Positions 54,174 through 62,497 of a stretch of DNA of 64,000 bases are shown in pieces. Below the pieces are notes generated by a model that had not been told where the DNA came from, did not search any database, and was given only the letters and a program-made list of their open reading frames with translations. The stretch is from an uncultured Eubacteriales bacterium (GTDB lineage: Bacteria; Bacillota; Clostridia; Peptostreptococcales; Anaerovoracaceae), in the NCBI GenBank assembly GCA_902796965.1, contig CADBRA010000015.1:1-64000 (forward strand), given 5' to 3'. Positions within the stretch are counted from its first letter, which is position 1; every line of letters starts with the position of its first letter. The position numbers were made by a program, and so were the translations under genes.

Positions 54174-54226
54174 TAAAAAATCCCTCCGGAGCGCGGCCTT
54201 ATGACCCGTCTCACCGGAGAGATCTC
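54174..54226 (-). terminator. Terminator of the queC operon
   Basis: An 8- to 9-bp stem with one G-U pair (TCCCTCCGG around 54181-54189 with CCGGAGAGA around 54214-54222) is followed on the minus strand by six T residues. Confidence 0.8.
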
Positions 54227-54304
54227 AAATAACTATATCATTCTATTCCTTTTTCAGCCGCAATCCGAATCAGCCCCTGCCGCCTGTCATCACGGCCGAC
54301 AGTT

Positions 54305-55030
54305 CTATTTTTCAGAGGCAAGCGCTCTGTAGTACTCGATTGCCGGATCTGCAGCGCCATTCAGCTCAAACGCCTTTGCTCTGTCTATGCAAGTGGCGCA
54401 TCTGCCGCACGGCTCATCACCGCCTTCATAGCAGCTCCACGTATATTTGTATGGAGCATCAAGCTCAAGCCCTCTGGCCACTACCTGAGCCTTTGTCATC
54501 TTGACGAACGGCGCCTCAAGGCGCAGCGCATTTCCGCTGCCGATATAAATAGCTTCGTTCATAGCCTTGTTGAACCCCTCGCTGCAGTCAGGGTAGGCGT
54601 TGCCGGCCGCGTCATCGGCGTGAATTCCGTAGTAAATCACTCCGCAGTGCCTTGACAGCGCTATGCTCGCCGCAGACGAAAGGAACAGCCCGTTTCTGAA
54701 CGGTACATAGGTGCTCACCGGGCTGCCTTTTGTTGCCTTAAGCTGTTCGCTGTAGGAAATCTCAGGGATTTTCCTGTCAGATCCCTGCAGGAGTGCACTG
54801 TCGCTGTATTGAAAGATCGGAGTCAGATCAAGCGACAGATGTTCCACACCGTAGTGTCCGGCCACTTTTTCAGAAGCTTCCACTTCTTTTTTGTGCTTCT
54901 GCCCATAATAGACGGAAAGCGCCGTCACGCCGCTGCTTCCGTATTTATCTACTGCCAGAGCCAGACATGTCGTACTGTCCAGTCCTCCGCTCAGGAGCAC
55001 AAGTGCTCTGTCACCTGATTTTTCTGTCAT
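54305..55030 (-). CDS. queC: 7-cyano-7-deazaguanine synthase
   Basis: Converts 7-carboxy-7-deazaguanine to preQ0 with ATP and ammonia, on the way to queuosine, 241 residues. The PP-loop is LVLLSGGLDSTTCLALA, followed by VYYGQKHKKEVEASEKV, VPFRNGLFLSSAASIAL and the zinc site WSCYEGGDEPCGRCATC. An AGAGG site precedes the ATG. It is downstream of the small acidic gene at 55072 (41-base gap). No queD, queE, queF or preQ1 riboswitch is present, so the rest of the pathway must lie elsewhere. Confidence 0.97.
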   Translation of the reverse strand: MTEKSGDRALVLLSGGLDSTTCLALAVDKYGSSGVTALSVYYGQKHKKEVEASEKVAGHYGVEHLSLDLTPIFQYSDSALLQGSDRKIPEISYSEQLKATKGSPVSTYVPFRNGLFLSSAASIALSRHCGVIYYGIHADDAAGNAYPDCSEGFNKAMNEAIYIGSGNALRLEAPFVKMTKAQVVARGLELDAPYKYTWSCYEGGDEPCGRCATCIDRAKAFELNGAADPAIEYYRALASEK

Positions 55031-55071
55031 ACATCTGCCTCTTTTCTTATCGTCTCAAACAACAATCCGAT

Positions 55072-55305
55072 TTATCTGCCCGACGGAGCGTCGCCCTTCT
55101 GTGCTTCTTCCTCGGTTCTAAGCTTCTGCGCAGTTTCAATATCCAGATATCCGTCCTTTTCGAGAGCTGCGTAATATTTCTTTTCAGCCTCTTCATCATC
55201 AAAATCCGGCAGATTATCGATGTATTTGCATCCGTCTTCCTCTGTCAGCTCAACGTATCCTTTTCCTGTATTCGGATCGACCTTAGGCTCATAGCTCTTT
55301 ACCAT
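55072..55305 (-). CDS. Small acidic protein of unknown function
   Basis: 77 residues, not recognised. A good AAGGAG site six bases before the ATG supports it. The sequence begins VKSYEPKVDPNTGKGYVELT and is rich in Glu, Asp and Lys, with tyrosines in EAEKKYYAALEKDGYLDI. It is probably soluble and partly helical. It has no cysteine motif or membrane segment. It sits 41 bases upstream of queC in the same direction, so the two are likely co-transcribed, but nothing ties it to queuosine synthesis. Confidence 0.75.
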   Translation of the reverse strand: MVKSYEPKVDPNTGKGYVELTEEDGCKYIDNLPDFDDEEAEKKYYAALEKDGYLDIETAQKLRTEEEAQKGDAPSGR

Positions 55306-55503
55306 TTTATTCTCCTTTTATATGATATCGATGATAACTTATTCGTCGGTCTATAGATGATATTATACCCTTGCTTCAACGGCACAAGCAATATTATTTG
55401 CGGCCGTACCTCATAACCGTTCAAACACACAGTTCCGCTGCACATTTCATTGTCTGCTCTTCCGCCGCATAATGAATAAAGCATGTCTCCTGTTCAGCAC
55501 AAC

Positions 55504-56346
55504 TCATGCTGCGCTGTATGCGCGTTCGACATCATCTCTGAAGTCCTGCCACTTGTCAGGATGTTTAACGTAATATATCGGACAAAGCTTTCCTGTTACA
55601 TCATAATGCCGTATCACATCGTCTGATGTCAGTCCGAATCTCGCGCACAAATACGCCGCCAGCTGAACGAGCGAGTTATATGTTGCCGTATTAAAGGAGC
55701 CATCATCGTTGTCATAACAGCACTCTATAGAAATGGTATCTCCATTTCTGCTGTTTGACGCGTATGCGATTTCGGCCGTAGGTATGCACTGTACTATTTC
55801 GCCTTCCGTGCCTATGATGAAATGAGCGCTCGCCTTTGTCACGTGCGTATACTGCAGGTTCTCGAAATAATTTCTGTTATCGAGCGCCGAAGAATGCTGA
55901 TTTGCTGTATAGTGAACTACAATTCCGTTTACTTTATCGAGAGGAATGCCCGGACGTGAGTATGAATTTACTGTCAGCAGTTCGACGTCTATCGGCGGTT
56001 TATCCGCACTAACAGCCCGGCCCGGCCTCTGATGCAGGAAAACAGTTATGGAAATCGCCAGAACGAGCAGCAGCGCTATTATGAGCTTCGTCTTTCCGCT
56101 GAGCGCAGGCAGTCCAGTTCTATCTGCCGGCCGCCCGCTTTGCGCAGCGCCTCTGTCATGTGTCAGCGGAGCTGTCGATTCGAATCTTTTGTAATTTCCT
56201 GTTCTGTACTTATGTGTATTTCCGGCACTTTTATGATTATATCCGGTGCTGCTCCCTCTTCCGCCGGTGATGCCATTGTGTGACCGTGCACTTCTCCCGC
56301 AAATGCTGTTTTCTTCTTTCCGATCTTTCCCCTTTAAAAATCTCAT
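55504..56346 (-). CDS. Membrane-anchored N-acetylmuramoyl-L-alanine amidase (Amidase_2)
   Basis: Cleaves the amide between muramic acid and the stem peptide, 280 residues. A basic, low-complexity cytoplasmic segment (about 1-85, with Gly, Ser, Arg, His) precedes one membrane helix (LIIALLLVLAISITVFL). The external amidase domain has zinc ligands in VNGIVVHYTANQH, ASAHFIIGTEGEI, TISIECCYD and DVIRHYDVTGKLCPIYY. An AAAGGGG site precedes the ATG. The unusually long cytoplasmic tail might bind a division or sporulation partner. It is monocistronic. Confidence 0.94.
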   Translation of the reverse strand: MRFLKGKDRKEENSICGRSARSHNGITGGRGSSTGYNHKSAGNTHKYRTGNYKRFESTAPLTHDRGAAQSGRPADRTGLPALSGKTKLIIALLLVLAISITVFLHQRPGRAVSADKPPIDVELLTVNSYSRPGIPLDKVNGIVVHYTANQHSSALDNRNYFENLQYTHVTKASAHFIIGTEGEIVQCIPTAEIAYASNSRNGDTISIECCYDNDDGSFNTATYNSLVQLAAYLCARFGLTSDDVIRHYDVTGKLCPIYYVKHPDKWQDFRDDVERAYSAA

Positions 56347-56559
56347 CTCAATAACCCCTTTGACATTAAATTATATCCATCTTTTCTTAACAGAATATAA
56401 ATTTCTGCAATTTGAATGCACATCTGCGCAGTATTGCAGGACACACTGAGATGCTATTAGCATAATCGGCCCGGACGTTAATCACAGCATATGTTGTCCT
56501 GTCTGTTCAATATCTGCTTTAATCCCAGCGGGAGAAACTGTATTCTCAGCAAGACACAC

Positions 56560-56596
56560 AAAAAGCCGTCTTTCGCAGGAAAATGCGAAAAACGGC
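56560..56596 (-). terminator. Terminator of tRNA-Arg
   Basis: A 13-bp stem with one mismatch (56565-56577 with 56584-56596, GCCGTCTTTCGCA) is followed on the minus strand by five T residues, directly after the tRNA 3' end. Confidence 0.85.
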
Positions 56597-56605
56597 TTGT
56601 AAAGC

Positions 56606-56682
56606 TGGTACGCCCGGGGCGATTCGAACGCCTGACCTTCGGAATCGGAATCCGACACTCTATCCAGCTGAGCTACGGGCGC
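56606..56682 (-). tRNA. tRNA-Arg (anticodon CCG)
   Basis: 77 nt on the minus strand including an encoded CCA. The acceptor stem is GCGCCCG/CGGGCGT, the D arm GCTCAGCTGGATAGAGT, the anticodon stem TCGGA/TCCGA with loop TTCCGAT (anticodon CCG, reads CGG), and the T loop TTCGAAT. The first T-stem pair is an A-C mismatch, which is slightly unusual. A terminator follows at once. Confidence 0.96.
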
Positions 56683-57121
56683 ATGACTGAATGGATTATA
56701 TCAGATGAAACGATTTTTTTCAATCACACATGATGCAGAGCCTACGTCCGCTCCGCGGACAAAAATAACACTGTCCCAAGCTGCGCGCCACACCGCAGCT
56801 CATTGACCGACAGGTATTCGCAAGGCACAGAAGTTCAACAGCCGCAAAGAGCCAAACACCCTCATGCACAGCCGTTCACGCTTCTGTCCGAACCAAGAAC
56901 CGGATATCAGATAAGCATGCACAGGCTGCCGCATACTTCTGCCTGCCCCGCCACCTGTGCTGATTGAAATGAATATGGAAAAAATATATAATTATCTAGT
57001 AGTTAAAAATTGCATTAAGCAATTAGATATTGTTCAAAGTTCAGAGTTTTTCAGTGTTTAATGAAAGGATAAGGCTGTCCGACCATGGTCCAGAGTAGTG
57101 GACAGACAGCTGGTATCGATT
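56683..57121. other. Intergenic between tRNA-Arg and the nuclease gene
   Basis: It contains REP-like copy 10 and otherwise no gene. An AT-rich stretch at 56960-57060 is the likely promoter area for the nuclease. No phage attachment duplication of the tRNA end was seen. Confidence 0.4.
56744..56761 (+). repeat. REP-like palindrome, copy 10
   Basis: Reads ACGTCCGC-TCC-GCGGACA with perfect arms of the C/G variant. It lies about 60 bases upstream of the tRNA gene. Confidence 0.7.
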
Positions 57122-58156
57122 ATGAAAAACAGCAGCAGTAGAAGAGGAGCTGTTCTATTTGTCCTGCTTCTCACATTATGCATGATATTTACATCATGCG
57201 GATCAGAACTCACATCTTCTGTCAGCGGTGCGGCCGGCAAATCATCTTCAGGCACACAGACAGAGCAGTCATCGGATTCAGGCGGCAGCACCCAGACTCA
57301 GTCTGCCGGAAATTCTTCGTTTTCCATTTCAGACATACCCGCATACAGCGGAGACCCGTACGTCGCAATTGCTGACAACGTCCCAGATTTTTCCTCTGCA
57401 GACCTTACAGCACAGTCATATGAACATTACAGCGATCTCGATTCGCTCGGCCGCTGCGGCGTCTGCACAGCATCTGTAGGACAGGATCTTATGCCTACTG
57501 AAAAGCGCGGAAGCATAGGCATGGTAAAGCCCACCGGATGGCATACAGTTAAATATGATTTTGTCGACGGAAAATATCTGTACAACAGATGCCACCTGAT
57601 CGGCTATCAGCTGACGGCAGAAAACGCCAACGAAAAAAACCTGATAACCGGAACGCGATATCTTAACGTCGATGGAATGCTTCCGTTTGAAAACATGGTG
57701 GCAGACTACGTAAAAGAAACAGGAAATCACGTTCTCTACAGAGTTACTCCCGTATTTACCGGCAGCAACCTCGTTGCCGACGGGGTTCACATGGAGGCTG
57801 AATCCGTTGAAGACAGCGGATCAGGCGTTATGTTCAATGTTTTCTGTTACAATGTCCAGCCTGGTGTCACGATCGACTATGCAACAGGTGAAAGCCATCT
57901 GTCAGGCGATTCAGCAGATAATTCAGGAACCACTTCCGCGGCAGGCACTGCTGCATCATCCCAATCAGGAGCTGGCAGCAAGTCGGCGCAGTCTGCCGTT
58001 CAGGAGTATGTCATCAATACAAACACAATGAAATTTCATCATCCTGACTGCAGCGCAGTAAGCCGCATGAATAATTCGAATAAGCAGACAGTTACAGAAT
58101 CACGAGATCAGCTGATCTCAGAGGGATATGAGCCGTGCGGTCTGTGCAAACCATAA
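57122..58156 (+). CDS. Exported DNA/RNA non-specific endonuclease (lipoprotein)
   Basis: 344 residues. A basic start and hydrophobic stretch end in the lipobox MIFTSC (cysteine near residue 26), followed by a Ser/Gly/Thr/Gln linker. The nuclease core (about 80-260) has LGRCGVCTAS, KYLYNRCHLIGYQLTAENAN and EKNLITGTRYLNVDGMLPFE, the EndA/NucA-type catalytic His and Asn pattern with RCH in place of RGH. After a second low-complexity linker the last 45 residues carry FHHPDCSAV and GYEPCGLCKP, a small His/Cys metal-binding tail seen in related nucleases. I start at the ATG because the upstream GTG lacks a better site. It may serve nutrient scavenging or DNA uptake. Confidence 0.92.
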   Translation: MKNSSSRRGAVLFVLLLTLCMIFTSCGSELTSSVSGAAGKSSSGTQTEQSSDSGGSTQTQSAGNSSFSISDIPAYSGDPYVAIADNVPDFSSADLTAQSYEHYSDLDSLGRCGVCTASVGQDLMPTEKRGSIGMVKPTGWHTVKYDFVDGKYLYNRCHLIGYQLTAENANEKNLITGTRYLNVDGMLPFENMVADYVKETGNHVLYRVTPVFTGSNLVADGVHMEAESVEDSGSGVMFNVFCYNVQPGVTIDYATGESHLSGDSADNSGTTSAAGTAASSQSGAGSKSAQSAVQEYVINTNTMKFHHPDCSAVSRMNNSNKQTVTESRDQLISEGYEPCGLCKP

Positions 58157-58317
58157 CCGCAGTCAGTTACACTGCGGCACATTGTTACTGAGAATATCTG
58201 TTTAAAAATACGACAATACCAGCAGACAGGCCATCGAAATGACCGGCCGGCTATATGCGATCAATACTGCATTACAGCAATATAAATTTATAACTATTGA
58301 AGAAAGGAAAGAAAAAG

Positions 58318-58563
58318 ATGAGATGTCAGAACTGCGGGAGCGGAGATCTCCACGAAACTAAAGTAAGCATTCCTGTAAATACGCCGAGAGGCCGCCTCAT
58401 TATCGGAGAGGTCCCAGCCGTAAAATGTTCAAAGTGCGGCAAGGAATTCATGTCCGTGATGACAAAGAGCCGTCTCAACGACATTTTCAAAGAATGGGAA
58501 CAGTCAGGCGCCCCCGCCGACCAGATCATTAAATACTCACTGCTCAAAAAACATTTGTCGTAA
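58318..58563 (+). CDS. YgiT-type zinc finger protein
   Basis: 81 residues. The N-terminal MRCQNCGSGDL and the later VKCSKCGKEFMSV form a two-CxxC zinc ribbon of the YgiT/MqsA-N type. In MqsA this module is followed by an HTH domain; here the protein ends after a short helix (DQIIKYSLLKKHLS), so there is no DNA-binding part. No mqsR-like toxin is next to it. The ATG at 58318 has an AAAGGAAAG site; the frame opens seven codons earlier at a TTG. It is a stand-alone gene just ahead of the cobalamin riboswitch promoter. Confidence 0.88.
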   Translation: MRCQNCGSGDLHETKVSIPVNTPRGRLIIGEVPAVKCSKCGKEFMSVMTKSRLNDIFKEWEQSGAPADQIIKYSLLKKHLS

Positions 58564-58664
58564 TCTTTATGACAGCTGACGGCAGGAAAAATAACGGGGT
58601 TCCTGTCCGGCAGTGCTTGACGCGATCGGCCCTCTGATTACAAAGGCCGGACCGCCGCCGTCAA

Positions 58665-58693
58665 TTGACACGGCATGGATTTCATGCGATAAT
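58665..58693 (+). promoter_or_regulatory. Sigma-A promoter of the cobalamin-riboswitch operon
   Basis: TTGACA (58665-58670), 17 bases and GATAAT (58688-58693). The predicted start near 58700 falls exactly at the 5' edge of the aptamer. Confidence 0.85.
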
Positions 58694-58699
58694 TTTTCA

Positions 58700-59013
58700 T
58701 AAGTGTCAGGTGCCGGACGCCCCAAAAGGGCCGGTCCGGTGAAAAGGGAAACAGGTGAGAATCCTGTGCGAACTCGTCACTGTATTCAGGACAGCCTAAG
58801 ACATCATGCCACTGGATAAACCGGGAAGGCGTCCGAAGCGTTTGCATCCGTAAGTCAGGAGACCTGCCAGGCACTGTACGGAAATTCCTTAAGGAGTTTC
58901 AGGCCACGAGTAACTGGCTGTACGCAAATTCGTTTTACCGGCACATTATTTGAACATCCTGCCGGAAAGAGTTTTTGCGTCCTTTTGCCCGCTGTGCCGC
59001 AACAGCGGGTTTT
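58700..59013 (+). promoter_or_regulatory. Cobalamin riboswitch with terminator platform
   Basis: The aptamer (about 58700-58880) shows AAAAGGGAAACAGGTGAGAA, the B12 box GCCACTG at 58808, a GGGAAGGCG helix, and TAAGTCAGGAGACCTGCC near the end. The expression platform ends in a terminator CCCGCTGT/ACAGCGGG (58988-58995 with 59002-59009) with TTTT, only six bases before the AAGGAGG ribosome site of cbiK. Cobalamin should therefore switch the operon off. Confidence 0.97.
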
Positions 59014-59031
59014 GTATTAAGGAGGTAAAAC

Positions 59032-59994
59032 ATGAAAAGAAAAATCTTTGCACTTGTACTCGCACTCTGCGTAGGAGCAGTCATGATGACAGGCTGCGGG
59101 AACAGCACAAATCCATCCTCATCATCTGCAGGCAGCAGTTCCACAAGCTCTGTTGCTGCAGCTTCTGACGAGCTGAACAGCAGCACTCCTATCGATAAAG
59201 ATCAGGAAATCCTCGTCGTAAGCTTCGGAACCAGCTACAACGACAGCAGATCAGAGACCATAGGTGCTATCGAGGATGCGATCGCTAAAGCATATCCTGA
59301 CTATACCGTCCAGAGAGCTTTCACGTCACAGACAATCATCGACAAGCTTTCGAAGCGTGACGGACTCCACATCGATAACGTTCAGGAAGCCCTTGACAGA
59401 GCAGCTGATGCCGGAGTCAAAACGCTTATAGTTCAGCCTACGCACCTCATGAACGGAAACGAATACACAGATCTTTCCAACGAGCTCAACAATTACACGA
59501 GCAAATTTGAGAATCTCGTTCTCGGCGACCCTCTTCTCACGAGTGACAGTGACTATGAATCTGTAATAAAGGCCATAACATCAGCTACGAAAGAAAAAGA
59601 CGACGGCCAGACAGCTCTTGTCTTCATGGGACACGGAACAGATGCTGCTTCAAACTCCGATTACACGACTCTCCAGCAGAAACTCAACGATGACGGGTTT
59701 GACAATTATTACATAGGCACTGTAGAAGCTTCGCCTTCAGTAGACGACATAATAAGCGAAATCGGCCAGAAGGGCACATACAAAAAAATAGTTCTCGAAC
59801 CACTTATGGTAGTCGCCGGCGATCACGCAAACAACGATATGGCCGGAGACGATTCTGATTCTTGGAAGAGCAAGTTCGAGGCCGCAGGCTACCAGGTAGA
59901 ATGCATCATTAAGGGCCTCGGCGCAAACAAAGACATTCAGCAGATATACATTCAGCACGTACAGGCATCTATTGACAGCCTGTCAAATAACTAA
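59032..59994 (+). CDS. cbiK: Exported sirohydrochlorin cobaltochelatase (CbiK-type lipoprotein)
   Basis: 320 residues. A signal peptide ends in the lipobox MTGC (cysteine near residue 22), then a Ser-rich linker, so the enzyme is tethered outside the membrane. The class II chelatase domain begins EILVVSFGTSYNDSRSETIG; IVQPTHLMNGNEY, LVFMGHGTDAASN (metal-binding His), IGTVEASPS and EPLMVVAGDHANNDMAGDDS (second His) are the CbiK motifs. Cytoplasmic CbiK inserts cobalt into sirohydrochlorin for B12 synthesis; an exported form is known from Desulfovibrio. First gene behind the cobalamin riboswitch, ahead of a surface protein and a FecBCD-type importer, which suggests a role in tetrapyrrole or metal acquisition. 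Confidence 0.95.
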   Translation: MKRKIFALVLALCVGAVMMTGCGNSTNPSSSSAGSSSTSSVAAASDELNSSTPIDKDQEILVVSFGTSYNDSRSETIGAIEDAIAKAYPDYTVQRAFTSQTIIDKLSKRDGLHIDNVQEALDRAADAGVKTLIVQPTHLMNGNEYTDLSNELNNYTSKFENLVLGDPLLTSDSDYESVIKAITSATKEKDDGQTALVFMGHGTDAASNSDYTTLQQKLNDDGFDNYYIGTVEASPSVDDIISEIGQKGTYKKIVLEPLMVVAGDHANNDMAGDDSDSWKSKFEAAGYQVECIIKGLGANKDIQQIYIQHVQASIDSLSNN

Positions 59995-60060
59995 GCTGCC
60001 TGCTTTCCTGCATATGGTATAACAGACTGAACGGGCGGCGTATCACAAGGAGAAAATTTT

Positions 60061-61182
60061 ATGAAAAGGAATAAATCTATCGTCGCAGTTCTTATGGCAT
60101 TGACGCTTCTGATGGCACTTCCTGTGATCTCAAGCGCGGTCGAAGTCAAGACAACAGGCGGCGCAGTCGCTTCTTCGAGCGATATGGCATCCGAAGAAGA
60201 CGTCGGAAGCAGCATGACGCCTGTTTCAGCCGATCAGGTTGCAGAGGGAAGCTACGACATCACAGTCGACTCAAGCTCCTCCATGTTTAAAATCGTCGCA
60301 TGCAAATTAAATGTAAAAGACGGAAAGATGACAGCCGACATGACGCTCAGCGGCAAAGGATACGAAAAACTTTACATGGGAACTGCAGAAAAAGCCGCAA
60401 AAGCTGATGATTCTGACTGTATCGGCTATACCGTCGGAGATGATGGTAAATATACATACACCGTTCCGGTAGAAGCCCTCGACAAAAAGATTGACTGCGC
60501 GGCATTCAGCCACAGAAAACAGAAATGGTATCCGCGCACACTTGTTTTCAAAGCTTCATCTCTTCCTGATGGAACAGTCGAAACAGGCACATCCGGTGAG
60601 GCTGATAAAACATCAGACAGCAGTTCTTCATCAAAAAAATATATCGACGAAAAAGACGCATCAAAATCTCAGATCAAATACGGTTCGACAAAGCTCGCTG
60701 ACGGGAATTACACAATCGAGGTTGATATGACGGGCGGCAGCGGAAAGGCTTCCATAAAGTCGCCTGCCAAGATGAAGATTTCAAACGGATTCGCCACTGC
60801 AACGATCGAATGGAGCAGTTCACATTACGACTACATGGTCGTCAACAACATAAAGTACGAACCGGTCAGCGATACGGGAAACTCAGTGTTTGAAATTCCA
60901 ATCACAAAATTCGACGGCGGTATGGAAGTCATAGCTGATACGACGGCCATGAGCGAGCCACATGAGATAACATACACTCTGAACTTCAAGACAGATACAG
61001 CCAGCAGAAAGGGTCTGTCCACGAAGTCCGAAGCGATTATCCTAGGAATTGCAATTGTAGCCGCCATCCTATTCGGATTCCTTAACGGAAGGCGCAGAGC
61101 ACACAAGAAAGAGCGCAGAGCCGCACAGGAACTCGATGCTGAAAAGAAGACAGTATCAAGAAAGAAGAGCAAACTTCATTGA
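60061..61182 (+). CDS. Membrane-anchored two-domain surface protein (possible tetrapyrrole or metal binder)
   Basis: 373 residues, no family recognised. A signal peptide is followed by two similar beta-rich domains. Domain 1 (about 55-185) begins EGSYDITVDSSSSMFKIVAC and contains LNVKDGKMTADMTLSGKGYE and HRKQKWYPRTLVF; domain 2 (about 215-335) begins DGNYTIEVDMTGGSGKASI and contains MKISNGFATATIEWSSSHYD. A Ser/Lys linker separates them. One membrane helix near the C-terminus (IILGIAIVAAILFGFL) is followed by a basic tail, so the protein stays anchored. The pattern resembles NEAT-like heme-binding modules in outline, but the YxxxY motif is not evident. Its position between CbiK and the importer suggests a receptor role. 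Confidence 0.88.
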   Translation: MKRNKSIVAVLMALTLLMALPVISSAVEVKTTGGAVASSSDMASEEDVGSSMTPVSADQVAEGSYDITVDSSSSMFKIVACKLNVKDGKMTADMTLSGKGYEKLYMGTAEKAAKADDSDCIGYTVGDDGKYTYTVPVEALDKKIDCAAFSHRKQKWYPRTLVFKASSLPDGTVETGTSGEADKTSDSSSSSKKYIDEKDASKSQIKYGSTKLADGNYTIEVDMTGGSGKASIKSPAKMKISNGFATATIEWSSSHYDYMVVNNIKYEPVSDTGNSVFEIPITKFDGGMEVIADTTAMSEPHEITYTLNFKTDTASRKGLSTKSEAIILGIAIVAAILFGFLNGRRRAHKKERRAAQELDAEKKTVSRKKSKLH

Positions 61183-62423
61183 TTCGATACAAATATAAAT
61201 TAAAATCAGTCTTTCTGATTATTCTGACCCTGATTCTCGTGGCTGCACTTTCCGCATGCGGTACTTCCGCTTCAGGAAATGCCGGCTCCGCCGGCTCAGA
61301 ATCTTCATCTGCGTCACGGTCAGAAGGCAATTCCCCACAAAGAGACAGCAAACTCTCAACGGATAAGACAATAAGCTCGGCCCTGACATTTCAGAGCGCC
61401 GACAAACTCGATTATGCCGAGCAGTTCAGCGTATACAGATACGATAATGGATTTTCGCTGATCAACATATCAGATGACACCAGATATCTCGTAGTACCTG
61501 AAAACGCTTCGGCACCTCCGGACCTCGACAGCGATATAACGGTACTGCAGCAGCCTGTCGGCAAAATCTATCTGGCTGCTTCTGCCACTATGGACATGTT
61601 CGCATCAATGGGCGCTATAGACAGCATAGCATTCAGCGGCGAGAAGCAGGACGGCTGGTATATCAACGAAGCGACTGAAGCTATGAAAAAAGGCCGTATC
61701 AAGTACGCAGGCAAATACAACATACCTGACTACGAGCTTCTGACTGACGGAGGATGCGGCCTTGCGGTCGAAAACACGATGATACTTCACACACCTGAAG
61801 TCCAAGAGAAACTGATCGAGATGAACATCCCCGTCTTGGTCGACTACTCAAGCTACGAAACTCATCCGCTCGGCCGCACCGAGTGGATAAAACTCTACGG
61901 AGTCATAACGGACAGAGAAAATCAGGCTGCAAAAGCATATAATGCACAGAAAGATCAGTATGAATCAGCTGTCGCTGACAGTTCAGGCACAAAGATGCAC
62001 ACTGTCGCGTATTTCTCGATCAATTCCAACGGCGCGGCAAGCGTAAGGAAATCCAGCGATTACGTCCCCGCCATGATCAAAGCTGCCGGCGGAAAATACA
62101 TACCCGACGACCTTACTGACGGAAAGATAACGTCGACGACGACTATGCAGATGGAGGAATTCTACAAACGCGCTCACGATGCTGATATCCTCGTATATAA
62201 CAGCGCGATCGAAGGTGAAGTATCGTCAATAGACGATCTGCTGAAAAAAGCACCTTCGCTGAAGAACTTCAAGGCCGTAAAGAACGGAAACGTATGGTGT
62301 ACGTCACGGAACATGTATCAGTCCTCAATGGAAGCAGGTACTATAACAGCTGATTTCCACAGTATAATAGCTGATCAGAACGTGTCCGACAGCAGACTTA
62401 CATTTATGAAAAGGCTCAAATAG
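61179..62423 (+). CDS. ABC transporter substrate-binding lipoprotein (BtuF/FecB-like)
   Basis: 414 residues, TTG start overlapping the previous stop by four bases (ATTGA), which implies translational coupling. The signal peptide ends in LSAC (about residue 27). The class III binding-protein fold is indicated by VGKIYLAASATMDMFASMGA, SIAFSGEKQDG, IKYAGKYNIPDYELL, IPVLVDYSSYETHPLGRTEW, and YVPAMIKAAGGKYIPDD. Such proteins bind cobalamin, heme or siderophores and deliver them to the permease encoded next. Context (cobalamin riboswitch, exported chelatase) favours a corrinoid, precursor or heme ligand. Confidence 0.93.
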   Translation: MIRYKYKLKSVFLIILTLILVAALSACGTSASGNAGSAGSESSSASRSEGNSPQRDSKLSTDKTISSALTFQSADKLDYAEQFSVYRYDNGFSLINISDDTRYLVVPENASAPPDLDSDITVLQQPVGKIYLAASATMDMFASMGAIDSIAFSGEKQDGWYINEATEAMKKGRIKYAGKYNIPDYELLTDGGCGLAVENTMILHTPEVQEKLIEMNIPVLVDYSSYETHPLGRTEWIKLYGVITDRENQAAKAYNAQKDQYESAVADSSGTKMHTVAYFSINSNGAASVRKSSDYVPAMIKAAGGKYIPDDLTDGKITSTTTMQMEEFYKRAHDADILVYNSAIEGEVSSIDDLLKKAPSLKNFKAVKNGNVWCTSRNMYQSSMEAGTITADFHSIIADQNVSDSRLTFMKRLK

Positions 62424-62497
62424 CAGCCGTTTTCTCAGATACGTGCAAAAGCGGAATCCGTGACCGAAAACGCAATGCGGAAACTCAGAGGAACTAA

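Noticed and set aside
56606-56682. tRNA-Arg as an integration site
   Set aside because: No duplicated tRNA 3' end and no integrase beside it. The recombinase remnant is 26 kb away.
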